From contig NZ_AP019807.1 in NCBI RefSeq assembly GCF_007183175.1, forward strand, positions 995,001 through 1,059,000: a stretch of 64,000 bases of DNA. Direction: 5' to 3'. The position numbers were made by a program, and so were the translations under genes. The DNA comes from Microbulbifer sp. GL-2. GTDB lineage: Bacteria > Pseudomonadota > Gammaproteobacteria > Pseudomonadales > Cellvibrionaceae. Positions within the stretch are counted from its first letter, which is position 1. Every line of letters begins with the position of its first letter. Below are positions 26,602 through 35,805 of this stretch, piece after piece. The notes below the pieces were generated by a model. It made no database searches. It had not been told where the DNA came from and saw only the letters and a list, made by a program, of their open reading frames with translations.

Positions 26602-27483
26602 ATGCCCTGGCTACAACTCCGCGTTGACACCGATCGTGCGCACGCGGAAAAAATCGAAAACGCACTGCTTTTTGCCGGTGCCGTCTCTGTCACCCTGCAG
26701 GACAATGCAGACCAGCCCATCCTTGAACCCGGTCTCGGCGAAGTCCCCCTCTGGGACCAAACCCGGATAACCGGCCTGTTCGATGCCGAAGTCGATACCT
26801 CCGTAACCGAAGCCAAAGCCGCCTCATTCCTATGCGAAATGCTGCCCAATGTGCGCTGGGAGCAATTGGAGGACAAGGACTGGGAGCGAGAGTGGATGTC
26901 CCACTACAAGCCCATCCAATGTGGCGACAACTTATGGATTTGTCCCAGCTGGTGCAAGCCGCCACACCCAGAAGCCGTCAACCTACTGCTCGACCCCGGC
27001 CTCGCATTTGGTACCGGCACACATCCCACTACTTACCTATGCCTACAGTGGCTGGCAAGTGAACCTCTTCAGGGCCACAGTGTTATCGATTTTGGCTGCG
27101 GTTCCGGCATCCTCGGTATCGGCGCCCTACTGCTCGGTGCTGAACGCGCTATTGGCACCGATATTGATCCCCAAGCCCTTATCGCCAGCCGCGATAATGC
27201 CAAACGCAATAGCATCGACCCGCAATGCTTTCCGGTGTATCTGCCGGAAAAAATCCCACACGAAAGTGTGGATACCATGCTTGCCAATATTCTCGCCGGC
27301 CCCCTGGTGGAACTCGCAGCTGAACTGGTCGAACTGACCAAGGTGGGCGGACGTATCTGCCTGTCCGGTATCCTTGCCTCCCAGGCCGAGCAGGTGAAAA
27401 AAGCCTATGCGCAAAATATTAAGTTCGATGAAGATGGCGAGCATGAGGGCTGGGTACGCCTGAGCGGTACCCGCATTCGCTAA
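26602..27483 (+). CDS. prmA: Ribosomal protein L11 methyltransferase
   Basis: SAM-dependent trimethylation of ribosomal protein L11. The N-terminus MPWLQLRVDTDRAHAEKIE begins the L11-binding domain; the SAM site is VIDFGCGSGILGIGALLLGA (about residues 160-179). NILAGPLVELA matches the methyltransferase motif IV. LAFGTGTHPTT is diagnostic for PrmA. I start at ATG 26602, giving 293 residues and matching the family N-terminus; the frame stays open back to 26500 without similarity. Confidence 0.95.
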   Translation: MPWLQLRVDTDRAHAEKIENALLFAGAVSVTLQDNADQPILEPGLGEVPLWDQTRITGLFDAEVDTSVTEAKAASFLCEMLPNVRWEQLEDKDWEREWMSHYKPIQCGDNLWICPSWCKPPHPEAVNLLLDPGLAFGTGTHPTTYLCLQWLASEPLQGHSVIDFGCGSGILGIGALLLGAERAIGTDIDPQALIASRDNAKRNSIDPQCFPVYLPEKIPHESVDTMLANILAGPLVELAAELVELTKVGGRICLSGILASQAEQVKKAYAQNIKFDEDGEHEGWVRLSGTRIR

Positions 27484-27558
27484 ATGCGCCAACCACCACT
27501 ACGCGGGGGGACGGCAGACTGATAAACTTGACCGCAAAATAAACTGCGCCATAGTCGA

Positions 27559-28851
27559 ATGTCTCAACTGGTAACCCGCTGCCCCCATTGCAGCACCTCT
27601 TTTCATATTAATGACCAGCAACTGCGTGCTGCCCGCGGCGCCGTGCGCTGTGGTTCCTGCCTGCAGGTTTTCCGCGCCGACGAAAACATCGTATTCAATG
27701 ATGAAAGCGCTAGTACCCGCAGCGACCTGGAAGCCCTCCTGGAAGACGACGACTTCCTGATCCACGACGATATCGAACTGGATGACGAGGAGCCAACCCC
27801 ATCCAGGCAACCGGAACCCTCCCCGGCGACACCGATCGCGGAGATAGAGAAGAAACCACAAGAGAGAAAACCGGAAGTTCCTCCACAGGGCGATACAGAA
27901 CCGGACCCCGACACCCTTATCGGTGACGCCTTTGGTGATAACCAGTGGCAGGAGCTGCAGGAAGAGACTATCCACGAGGAGGAATCCGAAGAGGACCTAG
28001 AATCTGTTCTCAAGCCGGACTGGGATGATGCTCCCGATTTCAACGGTAGCCCTGAATCCAATAGCCAGATCAGTACGAATCCTCGAGCCTATAGCAAAAA
28101 CCAGGAAGATCCCGGTCCTTGGGAACAGCCCCAGACAGCGCAGGCTCCACCAGCAGAAATCTTCGAGTCCAGCTCGTTGCCGGCCCACTCAGATTCCTCC
28201 ACACTGGAGGCTTCAGAGCCTATTACCAACGCTATCAATGGGCGCAGGGAACCCTTTTTTGCGTCCAGTACAGATACCAACGATAAACCCCAAGCGCAAC
28301 CCGAGCGCGAACAGCTGATCTCTGCTATCCAACCCGCTCCCCTGGAAATGTCCTGGGGAGTAACGCCAAAAAGGAAGGTTGTGAGCCCCTGGCTCTGGTG
28401 GCTACTCTTACCGCTGCTGACTATTATTCTGCTGGCACAGGTGGCTTACTTCCAGTTTGATAACCTCAGTAAGAAGCAGCCCTGGCGTAGTATCTACGCC
28501 GCAACCTGTCCATTGTTCGGATGCACCGTGCCTCAGCTCAGGGACCCCAACGCCATCCAAGCCACCAATTTGATGGTGCGCAGCCACCCACAACTGGAAG
28601 GCGCCCTGGTAGTAGATGCAGTGTTAATCAATACCGCACCCTACAACCAGCCATTCCCCAATCTGGAACTGAATTTCAGCGACCTCAAAGACCGTGCAGT
28701 AGCAAGCCGTCGCTTTACCCCGGGAGAATACCTGCAGGGCGAGTTGGCCGGGCGGAAACTTATGCCTCAGGGCAGTCCCATACATATCGCTATCGAAGTG
28801 GTAGACCCCGGCACCGAAGCGGTGAATTATGAGATGAAGATCACTCAGTAA
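27559..28851 (+). CDS. Zinc-ribbon, single-pass membrane protein with DUF3426
   Basis: Conserved protein of unknown function found between prmA and dusB-fis in pseudomonad relatives. The N-terminal MJ0042-type zinc ribbon has CPHC and CGSC (residues 9-12 and 32-35). Next comes a long acidic, disordered region rich in E, D, P and S (about 50-265). One transmembrane helix follows at about 275-300 (LWWLLLPLLTIILLAQV). The periplasmic DUF3426 domain fills the rest (about 310-430), with two cysteines in CPLFGC. Probably co-transcribed with prmA, 75 bp upstream. Confidence 0.85.
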   Translation: MSQLVTRCPHCSTSFHINDQQLRAARGAVRCGSCLQVFRADENIVFNDESASTRSDLEALLEDDDFLIHDDIELDDEEPTPSRQPEPSPATPIAEIEKKPQERKPEVPPQGDTEPDPDTLIGDAFGDNQWQELQEETIHEEESEEDLESVLKPDWDDAPDFNGSPESNSQISTNPRAYSKNQEDPGPWEQPQTAQAPPAEIFESSSLPAHSDSSTLEASEPITNAINGRREPFFASSTDTNDKPQAQPEREQLISAIQPAPLEMSWGVTPKRKVVSPWLWWLLLPLLTIILLAQVAYFQFDNLSKKQPWRSIYAATCPLFGCTVPQLRDPNAIQATNLMVRSHPQLEGALVVDAVLINTAPYNQPFPNLELNFSDLKDRAVASRRFTPGEYLQGELAGRKLMPQGSPIHIAIEVVDPGTEAVNYEMKITQ

Positions 28852-29045
28852 TAGAGAGCTGCACATAGAGCAAGCTGTAAACTGGCACGCAAAGCCTCCA
28901 AAATTGCACACTCTGCAGGCTAAACGGATAGTGTTCGATCAAATTGCCCGCTTTTTCGCTTTGCCATTAACGGGGCAACCGCTATCATAGGCGGCTGTTT
29001 TGCCGGGGCTCGATATGCCCTACCCACAGCCCAAACGGAGCTAGC

Positions 29046-30038
29046 GTGTCCACCGCCATAGGCCCCTATATTATCGACAACCCGGTAATTCTGGCGCCCA
29101 TGGCCGGAGTCACCGATCGCCCTTTCCGCCAGCTTTGTCGAGAACTCGGCGCCGGTTTGGTAGTTTCGGAAATGGTGACCTCGGACACCCGCCTGTGGAA
29201 CAGCCGCAAATCGCGCTTGCGTCTGGATCACGGTGGCGAAACGGCGCCGATATCGGTGCAAATCGCCGGTGGTGACCCCGAAATGATGGCGGAAGCCGCT
29301 CGTGAAAATGTGCGCCGCGGCGCACAGATTATTGATATCAATATGGGCTGCCCGGCAAAAAAGGTGTGTAAAAAAGCAGCGGGCTCCGCCCTGCTGCGGG
29401 ATGAGAAGCTGGTGGCGGATATTCTCCAGGCCGTGGTCCAGTCTGTCTCCGTCCCGGTGACGCTAAAAATCCGCACCGGCTGGTGCCCGGATTCCCGCAA
29501 TGGCGTCACTGTAGCCAAAATGGCCGAGGATTCCGGGATCGCCGCACTGGCAATCCATGGCCGCACTCGCGCTTGCGGCTACCACGGACGGGCTGAATTC
29601 GATACCATTGCCGAAATTGTATCCAGGGTGAAGATCCCGGTTTTTGCCAATGGCGACATTAGCAGTGCCGAGAGAGCCCGACAGGTGCTCGATTACACTG
29701 GCGCATCTGCGGTCATGATTGGCCGCGCAGCACAGGGACGACCATGGATTTTTCGGGAAATAGCCCACTACCTCGCCACCGGCGCGCGGCTACCCGAACC
29801 GACATTGGATGAAGTCAGGAATATTTTGCTCGCCCATTTGGGCGAACTACACCGATTCTACGGTGAGGTGATGGGGGTCCGTATCGCCCGCAAGCACGTG
29901 GGCTGGTACTTGAAGACACTCGCTGACAGCGAGTCCTTCCGCAAGACCTTTTTCCAAATAGAGAGCGCAGAAGTACAACATGCCAGCGTTCACGAGTGGT
30001 TTGAACGCCGAATAACGAGAGGGGCACAAGCGGCATGA
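29046..30038 (+). CDS. dusB: tRNA-dihydrouridine synthase B
   Basis: FMN enzyme reducing a D-loop uridine of tRNA. The TIM-barrel start is NPVILAPMAGVTDRPFRQL. The catalytic cysteine is in NMGCPAKKVCKKAAGSALL, with IRTGW and IHGRTR further on. GTG at 29046 follows GGAG. It is 330 residues long. The stop overlaps the fis ATG by 4 nt (ATGA), the classic dusB-fis operon arrangement that ties tRNA modification to growth-phase control through Fis. Confidence 0.96.
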   Translation: MSTAIGPYIIDNPVILAPMAGVTDRPFRQLCRELGAGLVVSEMVTSDTRLWNSRKSRLRLDHGGETAPISVQIAGGDPEMMAEAARENVRRGAQIIDINMGCPAKKVCKKAAGSALLRDEKLVADILQAVVQSVSVPVTLKIRTGWCPDSRNGVTVAKMAEDSGIAALAIHGRTRACGYHGRAEFDTIAEIVSRVKIPVFANGDISSAERARQVLDYTGASAVMIGRAAQGRPWIFREIAHYLATGARLPEPTLDEVRNILLAHLGELHRFYGEVMGVRIARKHVGWYLKTLADSESFRKTFFQIESAEVQHASVHEWFERRITRGAQAA

Positions 30039-30343
30039 ATAATGAAGTATTGATTCCGGATACTGGCAACGAAGAAGTATCCTCCAGGGGGCAGACTCAA
30101 CTGGCACAGCCACAGCAGCAGTCCCTGCGCGATGCCGTTGAGCACGCAATGGAGAACTACTTCCGCCACCTGGATGGCCAGATGGTTACCGATGTCTACG
30201 ACATGGTGCTGTCAGAGATCGAAGCGCCCATGCTCGAAGTGGTGATGAAATATACCCGTCACAACCAGACCCGCGCTGCACAGCTGCTGGGTCTTAATCG
30301 CGGCACCCTGCGCAAAAAACTGAAGCGCTACGGGCTGCTGTAA
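30035..30343 (+). CDS. fis: Nucleoid-associated regulator Fis
   Basis: Small DNA-bending protein controlling rRNA and many growth-phase genes. The C-terminal half (TRAAQLLGLNRGTLRKKLK) is the Fis helix-turn-helix. The N-terminal part carries the dimerisation helices and is preceded by a longer variable head than in E. coli Fis (102 versus 98 residues). Translationally coupled to dusB by ATGA. A strong hairpin at 30369-30396 follows. Confidence 0.97.
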   Translation: MNNEVLIPDTGNEEVSSRGQTQLAQPQQQSLRDAVEHAMENYFRHLDGQMVTDVYDMVLSEIEAPMLEVVMKYTRHNQTRAAQLLGLNRGTLRKKLKRYGLL

Positions 30344-30368
30344 GCTACCGAACAGATAGAAAACCCGA

Positions 30369-30396
30369 AGGGGGGATGAGGTCACTCATCCCCCCT
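30369..30396 (+). terminator. Terminator hairpin after fis
   Basis: A perfect 12-bp stem (AGGGGGGATGAG with its complement, GTCA loop) 25 bp after the fis stop. The downstream T content is weak (CGCTATTTTCC). Confidence 0.65.
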
Positions 30397-30491
30397 CGCT
30401 ATTTTCCTCGCGGTAGTTTTTGCCGCCCCACCGGTAACCTCTCGAAAACCCGGTGGCAAAACCTTTTCAGAAACCAGTTGGACCAAGTGCA

Positions 30492-32063
30492 ATGACAGAC
30501 AAGGTATCGATCCGCCGCGCGCTGATTAGTGTATCTGACAAGAGTGGCATCGTTGAGTTCGCCCAGCAACTCACTGCCATGGGCGTTGAAATCCTCTCCA
30601 CCGGCGGCACTCATCGCCAACTCAAAGAAGCCGATATCCCGGTAGTAGAAGTCTCTGATTACACAGGCTTTCCGGAAATGATGGATGGCCGAGTCAAAAC
30701 CCTGCACCCTAAAGTGCATGGTGGCATCCTTGGCCGCCGCGGCACCGACGATGCGGTGATGAGCGCACATAACATCACGCCAATTGATATGGTGGTAGTC
30801 AACCTCTATCCCTTCGCACAAACCGTCGCCAAGCCCGACTGCTCCCTGGAAGACGCTATCGAAAACATCGATATCGGCGGACCTACCATGGTGCGCGCCG
30901 CAGCCAAGAATCACAAAGATGTCACTATCGTGGTTAACGCCAGCGACTACGGCAATATCATTAATGAGTTGAAAACCAACAATGGTGCTCTAAGCCATGC
31001 CAGCCGCTTCGACCTGGCAGTAAAAGCTTTTGAACATACTGCGGGATACGACGGTGCCATCGCCAACTATCTGGGTGCGATCAAAGGCGACGAAAAGCAG
31101 CTGTTCCCGCGCACCTACAACAGTCAATTTATCAAGAAACTGGATCTGCGCTACGGTGAAAATCCGCACCAAAAATCCGCTTTCTACACCGAAGCCAATC
31201 CGGCAGAGGCCTGCATTGCCACCGCAAGCCAGTTGCAGGGTAAAGAGTTGTCCTACAACAATATTGCCGATACCGACGCGGCACTGGAGTGTGTAAAAGC
31301 CTTCGACGAGCCGGCCTGTGTCATCGTCAAACACGCCAACCCCTGCGGCGTGGCCATTGCTGAGAATACTCTCAATGCCTATAACCTAGCCTTCGCTACC
31401 GACAGCGAGTCTGCCTTCGGCGGCATTATCGCCTTCAACCGCGAACTGGACGGCGCCACCGCCCGCGCTATTGTTAAGCGCCAGTTTGTGGAGGTGATCA
31501 TCGCCCCGTCTGTATCCGAGGAAGCCAAGCAGGCCGTGGCTGAGAAGAAGAATGTCCGTCTGCTGGTTTGCGGCCAGTGGGGCACTGAGCGCACATCCGC
31601 ACTGGATTACAAACGCGTAAATGGTGGTCTTCTGATACAGGACCGCGACGACGGAATTGTTACCGCCGCTGACCTGAAGGTGGTCTCCAAACGTCAGCCC
31701 ACTGAAGAAGAGATTCGCGACCTGCTGTTCACCTGGAAAGTCGCCAAGTTCGTAAAATCCAATGCCATCGTTTACGGTAAAGACGGCCGAACTGTCGGCG
31801 TGGGCGCTGGCCAGATGAGCCGTGTTAATTCTGCACGCATCGCCGCGATTAAAGCAGAGCACGCCGGCCTCGCCGTTCAGGATTCGGTAATGGCCTCCGA
31901 TGCTTTCTTCCCCTTCCGCGACGGCATAGATAATGCCGCTGCAGTGGGCATCCAGGCGGTAATCCAGCCGGGCGGTTCGATGCGCGACGAAGAAGTGATC
32001 GCCGCTGCGGACGAGCACGATATGGCTATGGTCTTTACCGGTATGCGCCACTTCCGCCACTAA
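30492..32063 (+). CDS. purH: Bifunctional AICAR transformylase / IMP cyclohydrolase
   Basis: Last two steps of de novo IMP synthesis. The N-terminal cyclohydrolase (about residues 1-200) shows RRALISVSDKSGIVEFA and KTLHPKVHGGILGRR. The C-terminal transformylase has KHANPCGVA and FPFRDGIDNAA. I use ATG 30492 (MTDKVSIRRALIS), matching known PurH N-termini, giving 523 residues; GTG 30453 would add 13 unrelated residues. Followed by purD after a 210-bp gap. Confidence 0.97.
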   Translation: MTDKVSIRRALISVSDKSGIVEFAQQLTAMGVEILSTGGTHRQLKEADIPVVEVSDYTGFPEMMDGRVKTLHPKVHGGILGRRGTDDAVMSAHNITPIDMVVVNLYPFAQTVAKPDCSLEDAIENIDIGGPTMVRAAAKNHKDVTIVVNASDYGNIINELKTNNGALSHASRFDLAVKAFEHTAGYDGAIANYLGAIKGDEKQLFPRTYNSQFIKKLDLRYGENPHQKSAFYTEANPAEACIATASQLQGKELSYNNIADTDAALECVKAFDEPACVIVKHANPCGVAIAENTLNAYNLAFATDSESAFGGIIAFNRELDGATARAIVKRQFVEVIIAPSVSEEAKQAVAEKKNVRLLVCGQWGTERTSALDYKRVNGGLLIQDRDDGIVTAADLKVVSKRQPTEEEIRDLLFTWKVAKFVKSNAIVYGKDGRTVGVGAGQMSRVNSARIAAIKAEHAGLAVQDSVMASDAFFPFRDGIDNAAAVGIQAVIQPGGSMRDEEVIAAADEHDMAMVFTGMRHFRH

Positions 32064-32273
32064 ACTGACACGGTCAACGCGAGGCACTCACTGTGGCTCG
32101 CGGCACTTGGGCGGTAGTAGTACCCTGTCGCTCTATGTATCTAATAAAAACGCCCGCTCTCGCGAGGCGACAACTGCGGGCCTGCGACTCCGCCCCGTAC
32201 TGATTCCGCGCTAAACTAGCGCTCCTGATACCTGTCCAATGGACCCACGCGGTCGACTTAGGGGGATTTAACA

Positions 32274-33578
32274 ATGAATGTATTGATTATCGGTTCTGGT
32301 GGCCGCGAGCACGCCCTGGCGTGGAAGGCTGCACAAAACCCTGCGGTGGACACCGTGTTTGTGGCGCCGGGCAACGCAGGCACTGCACGCGAGGAAAAGC
32401 TACAAAATATAGCCATCGGTATCGACAATTTCCCCGCCCTGGCCGACTTTGCCGAGGAAAATGGTGTAGAACTCACCATCGTTGGCCCCGAGGCCCCACT
32501 GGTTGAAGGTATCGTAGATTTCTTCAGCGGTCGCGGCCTCGCCGCTTTTGGCCCCAGCAAAGGCGCCGCCCAATTGGAGGGCTCCAAGGCCTTCACCAAG
32601 GACTTCCTGGAGCGCCATAAGATCCCCACCGCGGCCTATAGCAACTTCACTGAGATAGACCCGGCGATTGAATATATCCGCGAGCGAGGAGCACCTATCG
32701 TAGTAAAAGCCGATGGCCTCGCTGCGGGAAAAGGCGTAATCGTTGCGGAAACCGTGCAACAAGCCGAATTGGCTGTGCGCGATATGCTGTCCGGCAACGC
32801 CTTTGGTGACGCCGGCTGCCGTGTAGTAATCGAGGAATTCCTGCGTGGCGAAGAAGCCAGCTTTATAGTGATGGTAGACGGGGAAAACATCCTGCCCATG
32901 GCCACCAGCCAGGACCATAAGCGCGTTGGCGATGGCGATACCGGCCCCAATACTGGCGGTATGGGGGCCTATTCCCCCGCTCCAGTGGTAACCGACAGTG
33001 TCTACCAACGCATTATGAAAGAGGTGATTGAGCCCACCGTGAAGGGGCTGGCCGCAGAAGGTACCCCCTACACCGGTTTCCTCTACGCTGGCCTGATGAT
33101 TGATCCGGAAGGCGCTCCGCGGGTGATCGAATACAATTGCCGTTTTGGCGACCCGGAAACCCAGCCCATCATGATGCGCTTGAAATCTGACCTGGTGGAC
33201 CTGTGTCTGGCCGCGTTGGACAAGAAACTGGATAGCACTACCGCTGAGTGGGACACACGCCCCGCCCTGGGTGTAGTGTTAGCCGCCAATGGCTATCCTG
33301 GCAGCTACCGCAAAGGCGATGCCATCAGTGGATTGGAAAAAGCCGATAGCGACAATGCCAAGGTTTTCCACGCTGGCACCGCAGAGGATGGTGACCGGGT
33401 GGTGACCAATGGCGGCCGTGTTCTCTGTGCCACCGCGTTGGGTGACAGCGTAGCCGATGCCCAGGCCAACGCCTATGAAGCGGCACGCGCAATCTACTGG
33501 GATGGGGTCTTCTGTCGCAAAGATATCGGCTATCGCGCGGTCGAGAGAGAAGAGGCCACTGCCGGCGAACAGCAGTAA
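32274..33578 (+). CDS. purD: Phosphoribosylamine-glycine ligase (GAR synthetase)
   Basis: ATP-grasp enzyme making GAR in purine synthesis. N-terminal MNVLIIGSGGREHALAWK is diagnostic; the ATP-grasp region contains VVKADGLAAGKGV and NTGGMGAYSPAPV. Length (434 residues) is normal. AGGGGGA precedes the ATG by 8 bp. The 210 bp between purH and purD have no ORF; a 6-bp GC repeat there is too weak to call. Confidence 0.97.
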   Translation: MNVLIIGSGGREHALAWKAAQNPAVDTVFVAPGNAGTAREEKLQNIAIGIDNFPALADFAEENGVELTIVGPEAPLVEGIVDFFSGRGLAAFGPSKGAAQLEGSKAFTKDFLERHKIPTAAYSNFTEIDPAIEYIRERGAPIVVKADGLAAGKGVIVAETVQQAELAVRDMLSGNAFGDAGCRVVIEEFLRGEEASFIVMVDGENILPMATSQDHKRVGDGDTGPNTGGMGAYSPAPVVTDSVYQRIMKEVIEPTVKGLAAEGTPYTGFLYAGLMIDPEGAPRVIEYNCRFGDPETQPIMMRLKSDLVDLCLAALDKKLDSTTAEWDTRPALGVVLAANGYPGSYRKGDAISGLEKADSDNAKVFHAGTAEDGDRVVTNGGRVLCATALGDSVADAQANAYEAARAIYWDGVFCRKDIGYRAVEREEATAGEQQ

Positions 33579-33587
33579 TAGCCACTT

Positions 33588-33613
33588 GTAGCGACCGCTC
33601 CAGCGGTTGCTAC
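33588..33613. repeat. Imperfect 11-bp inverted repeat between purD and coq7 (REP-like)
   Basis: GTAGCGACCGC and GCGGTTGCTAC flank TCCA, with a single G-T pair in the stem, 10 bp after the purD stop. No T run follows. The form resembles intergenic REP-type palindromes, but no second copy was found in this window. Confidence 0.4.
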
Positions 33614-33632
33614 TTCAGCGGAGCAGTAGAAC

Positions 33633-34277
33633 ATGAGTGAACGCAACCTGAGCGGGCTCGATCGCCTGCTAATCCAGGCCGATCGCGCCCTGCGCACTTT
33701 GAGCCCTGGAGAGCCCTGTCACACACGCCCCTCCCCTGCCAGAGAGGAAGCTGAAGCCGAACTCAGCGACGCCGAACGCAAGCATGCCGCCGGCTTGATG
33801 CGGGTCAACCACAGCGGCGAAGTATGCGCCCAAGCCCTCTATCAGGGACAGGCCCTCACCGCGAAACTGCCTGAAGTACGCGGTGAAATGGAACGCGCCG
33901 CCGATGAAGAAATTGATCACCTGGCCTGGTGTGAACAGCGTCTGCAAGAACTGGACAGCCGTCCAAGTCTGCTCAATCCCATTTGGTATGGGCTGTCATT
34001 TGGTCTCGGTGCAGCCGCTGGTAAAGTCAGTGATCGAATCAGCCTCGGATTTGTCGCCGCAACTGAAGAAAGAGTTTGCAAGCACCTGCAAAGTCATTTG
34101 CAACAGCTCCCCCCTCAGGACAACAAAAGTCGTGCCGTAGTGGAGCAAATGCTGATTGACGAGGATAAGCATGCCCATGCAGCCCTTGCCGCTGGGGGTA
34201 GTCGATTCCCGGCTCCGGTAAAGGGGGCTATGTCTCTGGTGGCCAAGGTAATGACTTCAGCCAGCTATAAAATCTGA
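33633..34277 (+). CDS. coq7: 2-nonaprenyl/octaprenyl-3-methyl-6-methoxybenzoquinol hydroxylase
   Basis: Di-iron monooxygenase adding the last hydroxyl in ubiquinone synthesis (UbiF-equivalent). Ferritin-like iron ligands are visible: E in NHSGEVCAQALYQGQ, EEIDHLAWC, EERVCKHLQ and DEDKHAHAAL. It is 214 residues long. GGAG is 9 bp upstream of the ATG. Convergent with the OsmC gene across a 10-bp-stem hairpin. Confidence 0.95.
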   Translation: MSERNLSGLDRLLIQADRALRTLSPGEPCHTRPSPAREEAEAELSDAERKHAAGLMRVNHSGEVCAQALYQGQALTAKLPEVRGEMERAADEEIDHLAWCEQRLQELDSRPSLLNPIWYGLSFGLGAAAGKVSDRISLGFVAATEERVCKHLQSHLQQLPPQDNKSRAVVEQMLIDEDKHAHAALAAGGSRFPAPVKGAMSLVAKVMTSASYKI

Positions 34278-34316
34278 AGGGAACCTGGGTGGCGGTTGCA
34301 GCCCTATAAATAAACC

Positions 34317-34349
34317 GGCTGGGTATTTATCAACTTCATATACCCAGCC
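34317..34349. terminator. Hairpin between convergent coq7 and OsmC genes
   Basis: A perfect 10-bp stem (GGCTGGGTAT with ATACCCAGCC) and 13-nt loop lies in the 90-bp gap. On the minus strand it is followed by GGTTTATTTAT, so it better suits the OsmC transcript. Confidence 0.5.
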
Positions 34350-34367
34350 CAATCAAAACCACATTAC

Positions 34368-34775
34368 TCAGGCTTCTTCAACCCGATAGCTATGCACAAT
34401 TTCCACTCCCGCATTGCGCAACATAATAGAAGCTGAGCAATACTTTTCTGCAGACAGCTCCACCGCTCGTGCTACGTGAGATTCTTTTAGCCCACGGCCG
34501 CGCACTACAAATTCCATTTCGATGCGTTCAAAGGGCGATGGCGTCGTGTCCGGGCGTACTCCATTTAACTCACAATGACAGGAAATAATGTCCTGGCGCG
34601 CCTTTTGTAAAATGGAAACTACATCGTAGGCAGCACAGCCACCGACACCAAGCAGAATCATTTCCATGGGGCGAACGCCATTATTGGTGCGTCCACCTTC
34701 CATTACTACCGAGTTACCACTGCCGGCCTCACCGACAAAAGTCAAATCATTGACCCAGGTTACTTTGCCTTGCAT
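34368..34775 (-). CDS. OsmC family protein (YhfA-like)
   Basis: Small OsmC-fold protein, 135 residues. Related OsmC/Ohr proteins reduce organic hydroperoxides with two cysteines. Here one cysteine is in LLGVGGCAAYDVV and the other in AEKYCSASIML, the usual spacing. The linked crp neighbour fits the YhfA branch, whose substrate is unknown. I start at ATG 34775 (MQGKVTWVNDLTFVG), the family N-terminus, with GGGA 8 nt upstream. The frame stays open to 34964 without similarity. Divergent from crp, as in Pseudomonas. Confidence 0.9.
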   Translation of the reverse strand: MQGKVTWVNDLTFVGEAGSGNSVVMEGGRTNNGVRPMEMILLGVGGCAAYDVVSILQKARQDIISCHCELNGVRPDTTPSPFERIEMEFVVRGRGLKESHVARAVELSAEKYCSASIMLRNAGVEIVHSYRVEEA

Positions 34776-35090
34776 CACCTTATTCCCGCAAAAATTCAAG
34801 TCGCGAAGCTTAGCATATCGTACAAGTTTATCCCGACGCCTAGCTATTTCCGGTATAGTGTCATGCACGCCTCCGCGCGGAATGTCCTTCAGTGTAATTT
34901 CAGCGCTCGCCGGTGAACGTCCGAGCGGCTCTGAAGTCCAATCCCACCGGCGCCAGAGTGTCACAGGTCACAATGCGGAACTTTGCCATGGCCTGCCTCT
35001 GTCGGGGACTCTTTTTTCGCGCGATAATTCAATAGTGCTCAGCTGCTATAGCCGGGATAGAGCACGAGACAAAAAATGAGGAATAAATCC

Positions 35091-35726
35091 GTGACGGTTG
35101 CTATCGAAGACCCCATGACTATCGGCAATATTGAAGACTTTCTGGCCCACTGCCACCGGCGTCGCTATCCGGCCAAGAGCACGATTATCTATGCCGGCGA
35201 CCGCTGTGAATCCCTCTATTTCATTATGCGCGGTTCTGTTACCGTCCTGATTGAGGATGACGAAGGCCGCGAGATGATTGTCGCCTACCTCAATGATGGA
35301 GACTTTTTTGGTGAAATGGGCCTGTTTGACCAGGACACCCGCAGCGCCTGGGTGCGCACCAAAACCGAGTGCGAAGTAGCGGAAATTTCCTATACAAAAT
35401 TTCAGGAGCTGACCCGACAACACCCTGAATTCCTTTTCGCACTGGCCACACAGATGGCAGGTCGCCTGCGCAACACAACACGCAAAGTAGGCGATTTGGC
35501 CTTCCTTGATGTAACCGGACGCGTAGCCCGCACCTTATTGGACCTGTGTAACGAACCAGATGCGATGACCCACCCCGAAGGCATGCAGATTAAAATTACT
35601 CGCCAGGAAATTGGCCGCATCGTCGGCTGCTCCCGCGAAATGGTCGGACGAGTACTGAAAACTCTGGAGGAGCAGGGTCTGGTATCCGTTAAAGGAAAAA
35701 CGATGGTGGTATACGGCACCCGTTAA
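35091..35726 (+). CDS. crp: cAMP receptor protein (Crp/Vfr)
   Basis: Global cAMP-binding transcription regulator. The N-terminal cyclic-nucleotide domain has the phosphate-binding cassette FFGEMGLFDQDTRSAWVR. The C-terminal HTH is RQEIGRIVGCSREMVGRVLK. The close match to Pseudomonas Vfr across AHCHRRRYPAKSTIIYAGDR is clear. GTG 35091 has GAGGAA 7 nt upstream and is my preferred start (211 residues); ATG 35076 in the same frame is the alternative. Ends at a strong terminator shared with trpC. Confidence 0.96.
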   Translation: MTVAIEDPMTIGNIEDFLAHCHRRRYPAKSTIIYAGDRCESLYFIMRGSVTVLIEDDEGREMIVAYLNDGDFFGEMGLFDQDTRSAWVRTKTECEVAEISYTKFQELTRQHPEFLFALATQMAGRLRNTTRKVGDLAFLDVTGRVARTLLDLCNEPDAMTHPEGMQIKITRQEIGRIVGCSREMVGRVLKTLEEQGLVSVKGKTMVVYGTR

Positions 35727-35751
35727 TCTGGTATGGGTTTCACGCACAAAC

Positions 35752-35781
35752 AAAAAAGGCGATCCAGTGATCGCCTTTTTT
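35752..35781. terminator. Bidirectional intrinsic terminator between crp and trpC
   Basis: A-run, 7-bp GC stem GGCGATC/GATCGCC with CAGT loop, then T-run, symmetrical on both strands. It ends crp on the plus strand and the trp operon on the minus strand. Confidence 0.92.
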
Positions 35782-35805
35782 GTTGAACTATTAAAATATT
35801 ACAGC

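Noticed and set aside
31386..32087. 233-codon frame antisense to purH
   Set aside because: Complement of conserved transformylase sequence, no recognisable protein.
32064..32273. Possible tRNA in the purH-purD gap
   Set aside because: No cloverleaf, TTCGAATC-type T-loop or CCA end; only short GC repeats.
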